Shown here: piece after piece, positions 31,961 to 39,357 of the stretch
Numbering within the stretch: position 1 is the first letter of the stretch
How the letters are laid out: each line of letters opens with the position of its first letter
Assembly: GCA_023410975.1 (NCBI GenBank)
Contig: JAEYPG010000456.1
Span: 1-39,599 of the forward strand
Origin: Pseudomonadota bacterium
Lineage (GTDB): Bacteria > Pseudomonadota > Gammaproteobacteria > Burkholderiales > Burkholderiaceae_C
Direction: 5' to 3'
Length of the DNA stretch: 39,599 nucleotides
Translations under genes and position numbers: made by a program
Notes under the pieces: model-generated
The model's database searches: none
The model's input: only the letters and a program-made list of their open reading frames with translations
Told to the model about the DNA's origin: nothing

Positions 31961-33079
31961 ATGGCGCGGCGGCGCAGCTCGGCCACCGTGCCGCTGTCGG
32001 CGGCCTTTGCGCTGCTGATCGTCTACGCGAGCCTGTACCCCTTCAAAGGCTGGCGCTGGCCGCCGGGGCAGTCGTTGCAGTCGCTGCTGACGCTGCCCTT
32101 GGCGCAGTACCACATCGCTTTTGACATCTGGGCCAATTTCATCGGCTACATGCCGCTGGGCGCGCTGCTCTACGGCGTCGGCGTGCGCAGCGGCTGGCGC
32201 TGGGGCTGGGCCCTGTTGCTGGCGGTGCTGTCGCCGACGCTGCTGTCGTACGTGCTGGAGCTGACCCAGAACTTCCTGCCCGAGCGCGTGCCCAGCCGCG
32301 AGGACTGGCTGCTCAACAGCGGCGGCGGCATAACGGGCGCGCTCGTGGCCGCAGCGCTGGCGGGCCTGGGGGCACTGCGCGTGTGGCAGTCGTTGCGCGA
32401 CCGCTGGTTCATCCCTGCCAGTGCCGGTGCGCTGACGCTGCTGCTGCTGTGGCCCCTGGCGCTGCTGTTCCCGACGCCCGTGCCGCTGGGGCTGGGCCAA
32501 TGCTGGGACGAATTGCGCGAGCTGGCGCGCCTGGCGCTGGAAGACACGCCCTGGGCACCGGCCGCCGAGTCATGGCTGCGCCCGTCTTCGCCGCTGCTCA
32601 CCCCGCTGTCGCCGGCCACCGAGATGCTGTGCATCGCGCTGGGCCTGTTGGCGCCGTGCCTGGTGGCTTTCGCCGCGATGCGTTCGCGCGCGCGCCGCGC
32701 CGTGCTGACCCTGGGCGCGCTGGTGCTGGCCTTGGCGGTGAGCACGCTGTCCACGGCGCTGAACTTCGGTCCCGAACATGCGCTGGCCTGGCTCACGCCG
32801 ACGGCCGTGCCGGGACTGACGCTGGGACTGCTGGTTGCGCTGGCGTGCTGCGTGCTGCCGTTGCGGCTGGCGGCGGCGGTGGGATTGATGGTGCTGACGG
32901 CGCAGGTGGTGGTGGTGGCGCAGGCACCGGAAAACGCCTATTACACGCAGAGCCTGCAGGCCTGGTCGCAGGGACGCTTCATCCGCTTCCATGGGCTGTC
33001 GCGCTGGCTCGGCTGGCTGTGGCCCTACGCCGCTGCCGCTTGGTTGCTGGTGCGCGTGGGCGCGCGCGACGACAGCTGA
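31961..33079 (+). CDS. VanZ-family membrane protein
   Basis: 372-residue integral membrane protein with roughly nine or ten hydrophobic helices. The N-terminal half matches the VanZ-like domain: LLIVYASLYPFKGW, then FDIWANFIGYMPLGALLYG and LSYVLELTQNFLPERVPSREDWLLNSGGG, where the N-x-x-G-x-x-P-x-G and LELTQ...R-x-x-x-x-D-x-x-x-N patterns are diagnostic. The C-terminal half is a second hydrophobic block with no recognised motif. VanZ-like proteins are named after a teicoplanin-resistance accessory protein, but most have no known function and resistance should not be inferred. ATG 31961 has a GGAG site upstream. It lies 72 bases after hemJ on the same strand. Confidence 0.85.
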   Translation: MARRRSSATVPLSAAFALLIVYASLYPFKGWRWPPGQSLQSLLTLPLAQYHIAFDIWANFIGYMPLGALLYGVGVRSGWRWGWALLLAVLSPTLLSYVLELTQNFLPERVPSREDWLLNSGGGITGALVAAALAGLGALRVWQSLRDRWFIPASAGALTLLLLWPLALLFPTPVPLGLGQCWDELRELARLALEDTPWAPAAESWLRPSSPLLTPLSPATEMLCIALGLLAPCLVAFAAMRSRARRAVLTLGALVLALAVSTLSTALNFGPEHALAWLTPTAVPGLTLGLLVALACCVLPLRLAAAVGLMVLTAQVVVVAQAPENAYYTQSLQAWSQGRFIRFHGLSRWLGWLWPYAAAAWLLVRVGARDDS

Positions 33080-33223
33080 GACCATGGCAGCTCAAGCCAT
33101 CGCGAGGCTCGAACGCTGCTGGGCAAAGGCCGCGTTCGAGTCCTGGCGGCACGGCGGGTGACGGGTATCACGGCCCGCCGCACGGCAACTTCTGGTGACC
33201 GCCTGTAAGTAAAACCCCGTCCC

Positions 33224-33229
33224 TACAAT
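33224..33229 (+). promoter_or_regulatory. -10-like box directly upstream of the ferredoxin gene
   Basis: TACAAT ends 7 bases before the ATG at 33237. There is no purine-rich ribosome site between them. Suggests transcription starting at or next to the ATG. No good -35 is seen. Confidence 0.4.
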
Positions 33230-33236
33230 CCCGGGG

Positions 33237-33563
33237 ATGAGCTACTACAAGCACCACATTTTCTTCTGCCTGAACGCGCGGGAGAACGGGGAAGCGTCCT
33301 GTGCGCAGCACGATGCGCAGGGGGCTTTCGACCACTGCAAGGCGCGCGTCAAGGCCGCCGGGCTGGCGGGCCCGGGCGGGGTGCGCGTGAACAAGGCCGG
33401 CTGCCTGGACCGCTGCGCCGGCGGACCGGTGGCGGTGGTCTATCCCGAGGCCACCTGGTACACCTTCGTGGACAAGGAGGACATTGACGAGATCGTCGAG
33501 TCCCATCTCAAGGAGGGCCGTGTGGTGGAGCGCCTGCTGCTGCCGCCGGACGTGGGCCGCTGA
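33237..33563 (+). CDS. Thioredoxin-like [2Fe-2S] ferredoxin
   Basis: 108-residue soluble ferredoxin of the thioredoxin-fold (NuoE/Azotobacter 2Fe-2S) class. Four cluster cysteines are visible in the C-x(n)-C...C-x3-C arrangement: HIFFCLNARENGEASC, then VNKAGCLDRCAGGPVAVVYPE. The C-terminal WYTFVDKEDIDEIVESHL is conserved in the family. It probably carries electrons for an unidentified partner. It overlaps the following hydrolase gene by one base (TGATG), so the two are translationally coupled, an association that hints at a shared but unknown process. Confidence 0.92.
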   Translation: MSYYKHHIFFCLNARENGEASCAQHDAQGAFDHCKARVKAAGLAGPGGVRVNKAGCLDRCAGGPVAVVYPEATWYTFVDKEDIDEIVESHLKEGRVVERLLLPPDVGR

Positions 33564-34174
33564 TGAACGCCCAGACCCAACGCCTGCGCGTGCCGGGCCC
33601 GGCCGGCGAGATCGAGTGCGCCGTGGACGTGCCGGCCGAAGGCACGCCCTGCGGTCTGGCCGTGTTGTGCCATCCGCACCCGCAGCACGGCGGCACCATG
33701 GACAACAAGGTGGTGCAGACCCTGGCGCGCGCCTGTGTGCAGGTGGGCTGGCGCAGCGTGCGCTTCAACTTCCGTGGCGTCGGGGCTTCCGGCGGCGCGT
33801 GGGACGAGGGGCGCGGCGAGATCGAGGACGCGCTGGCCGTGGTCGCCGCAATGCGCCAGGGCGACGAGCCGCTGCTGCTGGGCGGCTTCTCCTTCGGCGG
33901 CTTCGTGGCCTCGCACGTTGCACAGCGCGTGCAGCCCGCACCGCAGCGCCTGGTGCTGGTCGGCCCGGCCACCAGCCGCTTCGACGTCGCCGCAGTGCCG
34001 GCGGACACGCTGGTGGTGCACGGCGAGCACGACGAGGTGGTGCCGCTGTCAGCCACGCTGGACTGGGCGCGTCCGCAATCCCTGCCGGTGGTGGTGGTGC
34101 CCGGGGGCGGCCATTTCTTCCACGGCCAGCTACCGCTGCTCAAGTCGATCGTGCTGCGCCACCTCGCGCACTGA
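33563..34174 (+). CDS. Alpha/beta hydrolase
   Basis: 203-residue serine hydrolase with a compact fold resembling the dienelactone-hydrolase-like group. The oxyanion block VLCHPHPQHGGTMDNKVV lies at about 34-51 and the nucleophile elbow GGFSFGG carries the catalytic Ser. The acid loop is HGEHDEVVP and the catalytic His is in PGGGHFFHG. The triad is thus complete. RFNFRGVGASGG is a further mark of this group. There is no signal peptide, so it acts in the cytoplasm on an unknown ester or amide. It is coupled to the upstream ferredoxin gene by a one-base overlap. Confidence 0.92.
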   Translation: MNAQTQRLRVPGPAGEIECAVDVPAEGTPCGLAVLCHPHPQHGGTMDNKVVQTLARACVQVGWRSVRFNFRGVGASGGAWDEGRGEIEDALAVVAAMRQGDEPLLLGGFSFGGFVASHVAQRVQPAPQRLVLVGPATSRFDVAAVPADTLVVHGEHDEVVPLSATLDWARPQSLPVVVVPGGGHFFHGQLPLLKSIVLRHLAH

Positions 34175-34191
34175 TTTTTTTCTCTTCCTGC

Positions 34192-34219
34192 GCCCGGCCC
34201 GTCGTCGCACGGGCCGGGC
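34192..34219. repeat. Perfect 11-bp hairpin before the carboxypeptidase gene
   Basis: GCCCGGCCCGT (34192-34202) pairs perfectly with ACGGGCCGGGC (34209-34219). It follows a TTTTTTTCTC tract by a few bases and has no T tract after it on either strand, so it does not fit the usual terminator layout. It may mark the end of the hydrolase mRNA. Confidence 0.6.
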
Positions 34220-34252
34220 GTCGCGTTGACGTTTCCCACCCTAGATTTGCCC

Positions 34253-35401
34253 ATGAAACGCCTGATCGCCTTCCTGCTGGCCCTGCCGCTGGCACTTCCG
34301 AGTTTTGCCCAGGCGCCTCAGCCGCCCGAGATCGCGGCCCGCGAGTACATCCTGCTCGATGTCTCCAGCGGCCAGACCCTGGCCGAGCGCGAGGCCGATG
34401 CGCCGGCCGATCCGGCCTCGCTGACCAAGCTCATGACCGCCTACGTGGTTTTCAATGCGCTGCGCGACAAGAAGCTCACGCTGGAGCAGACGCTGCCCGT
34501 GAGCCAGCGCGCTTGGAACGAGCGCAAGGGCGGCGCCTCGGTGATGTTCATCGACACCACCATGAGCCCGAAGGTGGACGAGCTGCTGCGCGGGATGATC
34601 GTGCAGTCGGGCAACGACGCCGCAGTGGCGCTGGCCGAGGGCGTGGCGGGCTCCGTGGAAGGCTTCGTGGCCATGATGAACCGCCAGGCGCAGGCCTGGG
34701 GCCTCAAGAACACGGCCTTCAAGAACGTCACCGGCATCACCGAGCCGGGGCACCGCAGCACGGCACGCGACATGGCCGTGATCGCCGCGCGCATCATCCG
34801 CGACTTCCCCGAGTACTACCCGTACTACGCGCTCAAGGACTACACGTACAACAAGATCCGCCAGGACAACCGCAACCTGCTGCTGCGCCGTGACCCGACG
34901 GTGGACGGCATGAAGACCGGCTACACCGACGCCGCGGGCTACTGCCTGGTGGCCAGCGCCAGCCGCGATTTCCCCAACGGCAAGCGCCGGCTGCTGACGG
35001 TGGTGCTGGGCACGGCCTCGCGCGAGGCGCGCGCCAGCGAGAGCCAGAAGCTGCTGAACTGGGGCTACGGCGCCTTCGACAACGTGCGCCTGTTCGAGCC
35101 GGGCAAGGCCATCGTCACGCCCGAGGTGTGGAAGGGCGTGTCCTCTCAAGCCAAGCTCGGTGCCGCCACCGGCGTGGTGGTGACGGTGCCCAAGGGCGAG
35201 GGCCAGCAATTGCAGACCAAGGTCGAGCGCAGCGATCCGCTGGTGGCGCCGTTGGCGCAGGGCCAGCGCGTGGGTACCGTCAAGGTCAGCACCCGCGCGG
35301 GCACGCCGGTGACGGAAGTGCCGCTGGTGGTGCTGGAGCCCGTGGAGCAGGCTGGCTTCGTGGGCCGCACCTGGGATGCGCTGCGGCTGTGGATCAAGTA
35401 A
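34253..35401 (+). CDS. D-alanyl-D-alanine carboxypeptidase (PBP5/6 family)
   Basis: 382-residue periplasmic penicillin-binding protein that trims the terminal D-Ala from peptidoglycan pentapeptides. A signal peptide (MKRLIAFLLALPLALPSFAQ) precedes the S11 peptidase domain with all three motifs: SxxK at S56-K59 (SLTK), SGN at 119-121 and KTG at 221-223. A C-terminal beta domain (about 280-365) ends in an amphipathic helix (VGRTWDALRLWIK) that would anchor it to the inner membrane, as in DacA/DacC. ATG 34253 has no ribosome site but a TAGATT box 5 bases upstream. A D-amino-acid aminotransferase follows after 46 bases. Confidence 0.95.
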   Translation: MKRLIAFLLALPLALPSFAQAPQPPEIAAREYILLDVSSGQTLAEREADAPADPASLTKLMTAYVVFNALRDKKLTLEQTLPVSQRAWNERKGGASVMFIDTTMSPKVDELLRGMIVQSGNDAAVALAEGVAGSVEGFVAMMNRQAQAWGLKNTAFKNVTGITEPGHRSTARDMAVIAARIIRDFPEYYPYYALKDYTYNKIRQDNRNLLLRRDPTVDGMKTGYTDAAGYCLVASASRDFPNGKRRLLTVVLGTASREARASESQKLLNWGYGAFDNVRLFEPGKAIVTPEVWKGVSSQAKLGAATGVVVTVPKGEGQQLQTKVERSDPLVAPLAQGQRVGTVKVSTRAGTPVTEVPLVVLEPVEQAGFVGRTWDALRLWIK

Positions 35402-35447
35402 CCTGACCCGCTTGCCGCCCTGATCCCCAGAGCAAGGAGAAGCCGCG

Positions 35448-36347
35448 ATGCATCCTGCGCCGATCCAGCCCGAGAGCCTGTGCTTTCTTAACGGGGAATT
35501 CCTGCCGCTGGGCCAGGCCCGGGTGCCGGTGCTGGACCGCGGCTTCCTCTTCGGCGACGGGGTTTACGAACTGCTGCCGGTGTACGGGCGGCGCCTCTTC
35601 CGCTTCGACGACCACATGGCGCGGCTGGAGCGCAACCTGGGCCGGCTGCGCATTCCCAACCCGTTTGGCCGCGAGCAGTGGCTGGCGCATGCGCGGCGGC
35701 TGATCGCGGCGCAGGACAGCGAGAACCAGTCGCTGTACCTGCAGGTCACGCGCGGCGTGGCGCCGCGTGACCACGCCATGCCCGAAGGGCTTGAGCCGAC
35801 GGTGTTCATGATGAGCAGCCCCGCGCGCGCCCCCACGCCGGAGCAGCGCCACCAGGGCGTGGCCTGCATCACGGCGCGCGACTTCCGCTGGGAGCGCTGC
35901 GACCTCAAGACCACCTCGCTGCTGGGCAACGTGCTGGCGCGCCAGATCTCGGCCGACCATGGCGCCAGCGAAACTATCCTGCTGCGCGAGGCCGCCAGCG
36001 GCATCAGCTACCTCACCGAGGGCTCGGCCAGCAACGTCTGGATCGTGCACGAGGGCGCGCTGCTGGGCCCGCCCAAGAGCGAGCATGTGCTCGAAGGCAT
36101 CCGCTACGAGCTGCTGCGCGAGCTGTGCGAGGAAGTGGGCATCGCCTACAACCTGCGCCCCATTCCCGAGGCGGACCTGCGTGCGGCCGACGAGATCCTG
36201 CTGAGCTCCGCGGCGCGCGAGGTGCTGCCTGTGACGCGTCTGGACGGCGAACTCGTGGGCCATGGCGCGCTGCGCGGCAAGCCCGGCCCGGTGTACGGCC
36301 GGCTGTACGAGGCCTACCAGCGCGCCAAGGCCTTGCAATCGATCTGA
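35448..36347 (+). CDS. D-amino acid aminotransferase (class IV PLP enzyme)
   Basis: 299-residue fold-type IV aminotransferase. PLP lysine is K154 in CDLKTTSLLGNV. VPVLDRGFLFGDGVYELLPVYGRRLFR at the N-terminus and TEGSASNVWIV and LLSSAAREVLPVTRLDG later are class IV marks. D-alanine aminotransferase, branched-chain aminotransferase and aminodeoxychorismate lyase share this fold. The FGDGVYE-PVY pattern and position after the D-Ala carboxypeptidase favour D-amino acid aminotransferase, which would recycle D-Ala and make D-Glu. AGGAG lies 9 bases before the ATG. It ends at a strong terminator. Confidence 0.88.
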   Translation: MHPAPIQPESLCFLNGEFLPLGQARVPVLDRGFLFGDGVYELLPVYGRRLFRFDDHMARLERNLGRLRIPNPFGREQWLAHARRLIAAQDSENQSLYLQVTRGVAPRDHAMPEGLEPTVFMMSSPARAPTPEQRHQGVACITARDFRWERCDLKTTSLLGNVLARQISADHGASETILLREAASGISYLTEGSASNVWIVHEGALLGPPKSEHVLEGIRYELLRELCEEVGIAYNLRPIPEADLRAADEILLSSAAREVLPVTRLDGELVGHGALRGKPGPVYGRLYEAYQRAKALQSI

Positions 36348-36365
36348 GCCGCCCCACCTTCCCTG

Positions 36366-36395
36366 ACGGGCGCGGTGCTTGCCGCGCCCGTTTTT
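36366..36395 (+). terminator. Rho-independent terminator of the carboxypeptidase-aminotransferase operon
   Basis: ACGGGCGCGG (36366-36375) pairs perfectly with CCGCGCCCGT (36382-36391), followed by TTTT. It lies 18 bases after the aminotransferase stop codon and separates this pair from ybeD. Confidence 0.9.
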
Positions 36396-36434
36396 CATTG
36401 TGCGGCCCTGGAGCCGCTAACCCGTAGTCAGGCC

Positions 36435-36713
36435 ATGAACACTGCCGCCACGCCCCGCGATTCGCTCATCGATTACCCGAGCCCCTTCCCGATCAAGGTG
36501 ATGGGCGCGCACGTGGAGGGCTTCGAGGAAGCCGTGGTGGAGGTCGTGCTGCAGTTCGATCCTGGCTTCGACGCCGCGACCGTGGAGCGTCGTCCCAGCA
36601 GCAGCGGCAACTATCTGGGCCTGACCGTCACCGTCACGGCCACCAGCCGCGAGCAGCTCGACGATCTCTACCGCAGCCTGACCTCGCACCCGATGGTCAA
36701 GGTGGTGTTGTGA
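36435..36713 (+). CDS. YbeD/DUF493 family protein
   Basis: 92-residue cytoplasmic protein with an ACT-like fold. Family marks are SLIDYPSPFPIKVMGAHVEGFEEAVVEVV, RRPSSSGNYLGLTVTVTATSREQLDDLYRSL and the terminal HPMVKVVL. Function is not established, but the gene regularly sits beside lipB in proteobacteria, as it does here with one inserted gene. Its last 17 bases overlap the 3' end of a convergent Sel1-repeat gene. ATG 36435 follows CAGG; no strong ribosome site is seen. Confidence 0.93.
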   Translation: MNTAATPRDSLIDYPSPFPIKVMGAHVEGFEEAVVEVVLQFDPGFDAATVERRPSSSGNYLGLTVTVTATSREQLDDLYRSLTSHPMVKVVL

Positions 36714-37410
36714 CGCCGGAGGGCGCGGGCGCGTCGCCGGCTTCCAGCCGCTGCGCCAGCGCGCGCGCCTTGAGCGCCGCGGCCGGGTCGCCCCCGGCCG
36801 CTGCCGCGGCGTACCAGTAGCGCGCCAGGCGCAGGTCCTGCGGCAGGCCGTCGCCGCTCTCGTACATCGAGGCCAACAGGTACTGCGCGCCGTTGTCGCC
36901 GGCCAGCGCGGCCGCGCGGAACCAGTGCGCGGCCTGCGCCGCGTCGCGCGCGGTGCCGCGCCCCAGATAGAAAGCGGTGCCCGCCTCCACCTGCCCGGCG
37001 GTGCTGCCGGCTTCGGCCGCCTGCGCGTACCAGCGGTACGCCGCCGGCAGGTCGATGCGGCCGAGCTGCCCGCTCTCGTGCAGCCGGCCCAGATCGAACA
37101 TCGCCGTGACGAAGCCGTGCTGCGCCGCGCGCGTCATCAGACGCAGCGCCTCCTGCGTGCTGGCGTGCGGCAGCTCGCCGCGCAGGTGCATCACCGCGAG
37201 GTTGTGGTCCGCTGCGGGTACGCCGGCGCGCGACAGCCGCTCGAAGGCGGCCTGTGCCTGTGCCAAGCGCCCGGCGTCGTAGTCCTGCACCGCCGCTTCC
37301 AGGGCGGCTTGGTCCTGAGCAGAGGGCGGGGCGGCTGCCGCGGAAAGCGCCAGCGCGGCCAGCAGGGCAGTGAGCGGACGCAGCAGGGAAGGTGCGGTGC
37401 GGTGCTTCAT
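36697..37410 (-). CDS. Sel1-repeat (TPR-like) exported protein
   Basis: 237-residue protein with a signal peptide (basic lead MKHRTAPSLLR, hydrophobic core LTALLAALALSAAAA). About four Sel1-like repeats follow: HNLAVMHLRG, AMFDLGRLHESGQLGRIDLPAAYRWYAQAAEAGS, GQVEAGTAFYLGRGTARDAAQAAHWFRAAALAGD and AQYLLASMYESGDGLPQDLRLARYWYAAAAAGG. Sel1 arrays are protein-protein scaffolds, so it probably binds a partner in the periplasm; no enzyme motif is seen. It lies in reverse between ybeD and lipB and overlaps the end of ybeD tail to tail by 17 bases. ATG 37410 is chosen for the signal peptide. Confidence 0.88.
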   Translation of the reverse strand: MKHRTAPSLLRPLTALLAALALSAAAAPPSAQDQAALEAAVQDYDAGRLAQAQAAFERLSRAGVPAADHNLAVMHLRGELPHASTQEALRLMTRAAQHGFVTAMFDLGRLHESGQLGRIDLPAAYRWYAQAAEAGSTAGQVEAGTAFYLGRGTARDAAQAAHWFRAAALAGDNGAQYLLASMYESGDGLPQDLRLARYWYAAAAAGGDPAAALKARALAQRLEAGDAPAPSGVTTPP

Positions 37411-37560
37411 GGCGGCTCGGCGGCGGTGCGGTATGCGTTCACGATACGGCCGTACCAGCAGGCGGCGACACCCGGGCGGATCACCCGTGACCCGGACAGG
37501 GCCGAAGCGGCGGCGGGCGGCACCGTAGGGACGCGAATGTGTACGAAGGACAATCCACCC

Positions 37561-38259
37561 ATGACTGCTGCCGTGACGACTTCCGAAGCCCCGCTGGTGC
37601 GATGGCTGGGCCGTGCCGACTACGCCGACACCGAGGCCGCCATGCGTGCCTTCACCGAGGCGCGCACGGACCAGACGCCCGACGAGATCTGGATCTGTGA
37701 GCACCCGGGCGTGTTCACCCAGGGTGTGGCCGGGCGCGCCGAGCATGTGCTGGCCGCGGGCGACATTCCGGTGGTGCAGACCAACCGCGGCGGGCAGGTG
37801 ACCTACCACGGGCCGGGGCAGGTGGTGGCCTACCCGCTGATCGACCTGCAGCGGCTAGGCATCTTCGTGCGCGAGTACGTGTACCGGCTGGAATCGGCGG
37901 TGCTGCGGGTGCTGCAGGACTATGGCGTCACCGGACACCGGGTCGGCGGCGCGCCGGGGATCTACGTGAAGCTGGATGATCCTTTCGGCCATGCGGCGCT
38001 GACCGGGCCGGCCGATCCGGCGGACCCGTTCCGCGGCCTGGGCAAGATCGCGGCGCTGGGCATCAAGGTCAGCCGCCATTGCGGCTACCACGGCCTGGCC
38101 TTCAACGTCGCAATGGACCTTGAGCCCTTCCGCCGCATCAACCCATGCGGCTATGCCGGGTTGCAGACCATCGACCTCGCTAAAATTGACGTTTTCACCA
38201 CATGGGATGACGCGGCCGCGCGACTGGCGCAGCGCCTGCAGTCGCAACTGAGCCGATGA
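37561..38259 (+). CDS. lipB: Octanoyl-[acyl-carrier-protein]-protein N-octanoyltransferase LipB
   Basis: 232-residue cytoplasmic enzyme that moves octanoate from acyl-carrier protein to lipoyl domains, the first step of lipoate synthesis. The substrate-pocket motif RGGQVTYHGPGQ is at 76-87, the catalytic Lys is in GKIAALGIKVSR (K162) and the thioester-forming Cys is C196 in INPCGYAGL. HCGYHGLAFNV is conserved. A segment at about 139-158 (DDPFGHAALTGPADPADPF) is a small lineage-type insertion. ATG 37561 has AAGGA 10 bases upstream; an in-frame ATG at 37537 would add eight residues. It overlaps lipA by 4 bases. Confidence 0.96.
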   Translation: MTAAVTTSEAPLVRWLGRADYADTEAAMRAFTEARTDQTPDEIWICEHPGVFTQGVAGRAEHVLAAGDIPVVQTNRGGQVTYHGPGQVVAYPLIDLQRLGIFVREYVYRLESAVLRVLQDYGVTGHRVGGAPGIYVKLDDPFGHAALTGPADPADPFRGLGKIAALGIKVSRHCGYHGLAFNVAMDLEPFRRINPCGYAGLQTIDLAKIDVFTTWDDAAARLAQRLQSQLSR

Positions 38260-39266
38260 GCACCGATCTCCCCAGCGCTCCCGCCACGCCCGCTACCTCG
38301 GGCGCTGCTCCCGCTCCCTACGACCCCACCGCCAAGCAGAAGGCGCAGGCCAAGACGGCGCGCATTCCGATCAAGGTGGTGCCGGCGGAGGTGCTCAAGA
38401 AGCCGGAGTGGATCCGCGTCAAGGCGGGCTCGCCCACGACCCGCTTCTACGAGATCAAGCAGACGCTGCGCGAGCACAAGCTGCACACCGTGTGCGAGGA
38501 AGCCTCCTGCCCGAACATCGGCGAGTGCTTCGGCAAGGGCACGGCGACGTTCATGATCATGGGCGACAAGTGCACGCGGCGCTGCCCCTTCTGCGATGTG
38601 GGCCACGGCCGCCCCGACCCGCTGGACGTCAACGAGCCGGAGAACCTGGCCAGAACCATCGCGGCGCTCAAGCTCAAGTACGTGGTGATCACCAGCGTGG
38701 ACCGCGATGACCTGCGCGACGGCGGCGCGGGGCATTTCGTGGAGTGCATCCGCCGCACGCGCGAGCTGTCGCCGGGGACGCAGATCGAAGTCCTCACGCC
38801 CGACTTCCGTGGCCGCCTGGACAAGGCGCTGGACATCCTCAAGGTTGCTCCGCCGGACGTGATGAACCACAACCTGGAAACGGTGCCGCGCCTGTACAAG
38901 GAGGCGCGCCCGGGTGCGGACTACCAGTTCAGCCTCATGCTGCTGCAGCGCTTCAAGGAAATCGTGCCTGGCGTGCCGACCAAGAGTGGACTCATGGTGG
39001 GCCTGGGCGAGACGGACGAGGAGATCTTGCAGGTTATGCGCGACATGCGCGCGCACGGCATCGACATGCTGACCCTCGGCCAGTACCTCGCGCCCAGCGG
39101 CCACCACCTGCCCGTGCGCCGCTACGTGCATCCCGACACCTTCAAGATGTTCGAAGACGAGGCCTACAAGATGGGCTTCACGCATGCCGCGGTGGGCGCG
39201 ATGGTGCGCTCTAGCTACCACGCCGATCAGCAGGCGCATGCGGCTGGGCTGGCGCCGACTGCCTGA
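38256..39266 (+). CDS. lipA: Lipoyl synthase LipA
   Basis: 336-residue radical-SAM enzyme that inserts two sulfurs into protein-bound octanoate to make the lipoyl group. The auxiliary cluster motif C-x4-C-x5-C is C80, C85 and C91 (CEEASCPNIGEC). The radical-SAM motif C-x3-C-x2-C is C106, C110 and C113 (CTRRCPFC). The C-terminal VRSSYHAD holds the Ser that ligates the auxiliary cluster. A Pro/Ala-rich lead (1-30) is a little longer than in E. coli. The ATGA overlap with lipB couples their translation, matching the shared pathway. A bidirectional terminator follows. Confidence 0.98.
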   Translation: MSTDLPSAPATPATSGAAPAPYDPTAKQKAQAKTARIPIKVVPAEVLKKPEWIRVKAGSPTTRFYEIKQTLREHKLHTVCEEASCPNIGECFGKGTATFMIMGDKCTRRCPFCDVGHGRPDPLDVNEPENLARTIAALKLKYVVITSVDRDDLRDGGAGHFVECIRRTRELSPGTQIEVLTPDFRGRLDKALDILKVAPPDVMNHNLETVPRLYKEARPGADYQFSLMLLQRFKEIVPGVPTKSGLMVGLGETDEEILQVMRDMRAHGIDMLTLGQYLAPSGHHLPVRRYVHPDTFKMFEDEAYKMGFTHAAVGAMVRSSYHADQQAHAAGLAPTA

Positions 39267-39311
39267 AGCGAACGGTCTGTAGCGCGCCGCATCTCGGCGT
39301 GTTTCCCATGA

Positions 39312-39340
39312 AAAAAGCCGGGTCGCGTACCCGGCTTTTT
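39312..39340. terminator. Bidirectional terminator between lipA and tlpA-like gene
   Basis: AAAAAGCCGGGT (39312-39323) pairs with ACCCGGCTTTTT (39329-39340) around a 5-nt loop. The A and T flanks make it work on both strands, and it sits between two convergent genes (lipA stop 46 bases before, the thioredoxin-like stop 17 bases after). Confidence 0.9.
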
Positions 39341-39357
39341 GCTGTATGGGCAGGCGC

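Noticed and set aside
31961..33079. Glycopeptide-resistance role for the VanZ-like protein
   Set aside because: Only the VanZ-like domain name suggests it; no vanHAX genes are present, and most VanZ-like proteins in Gram-negative bacteria have no link to resistance.
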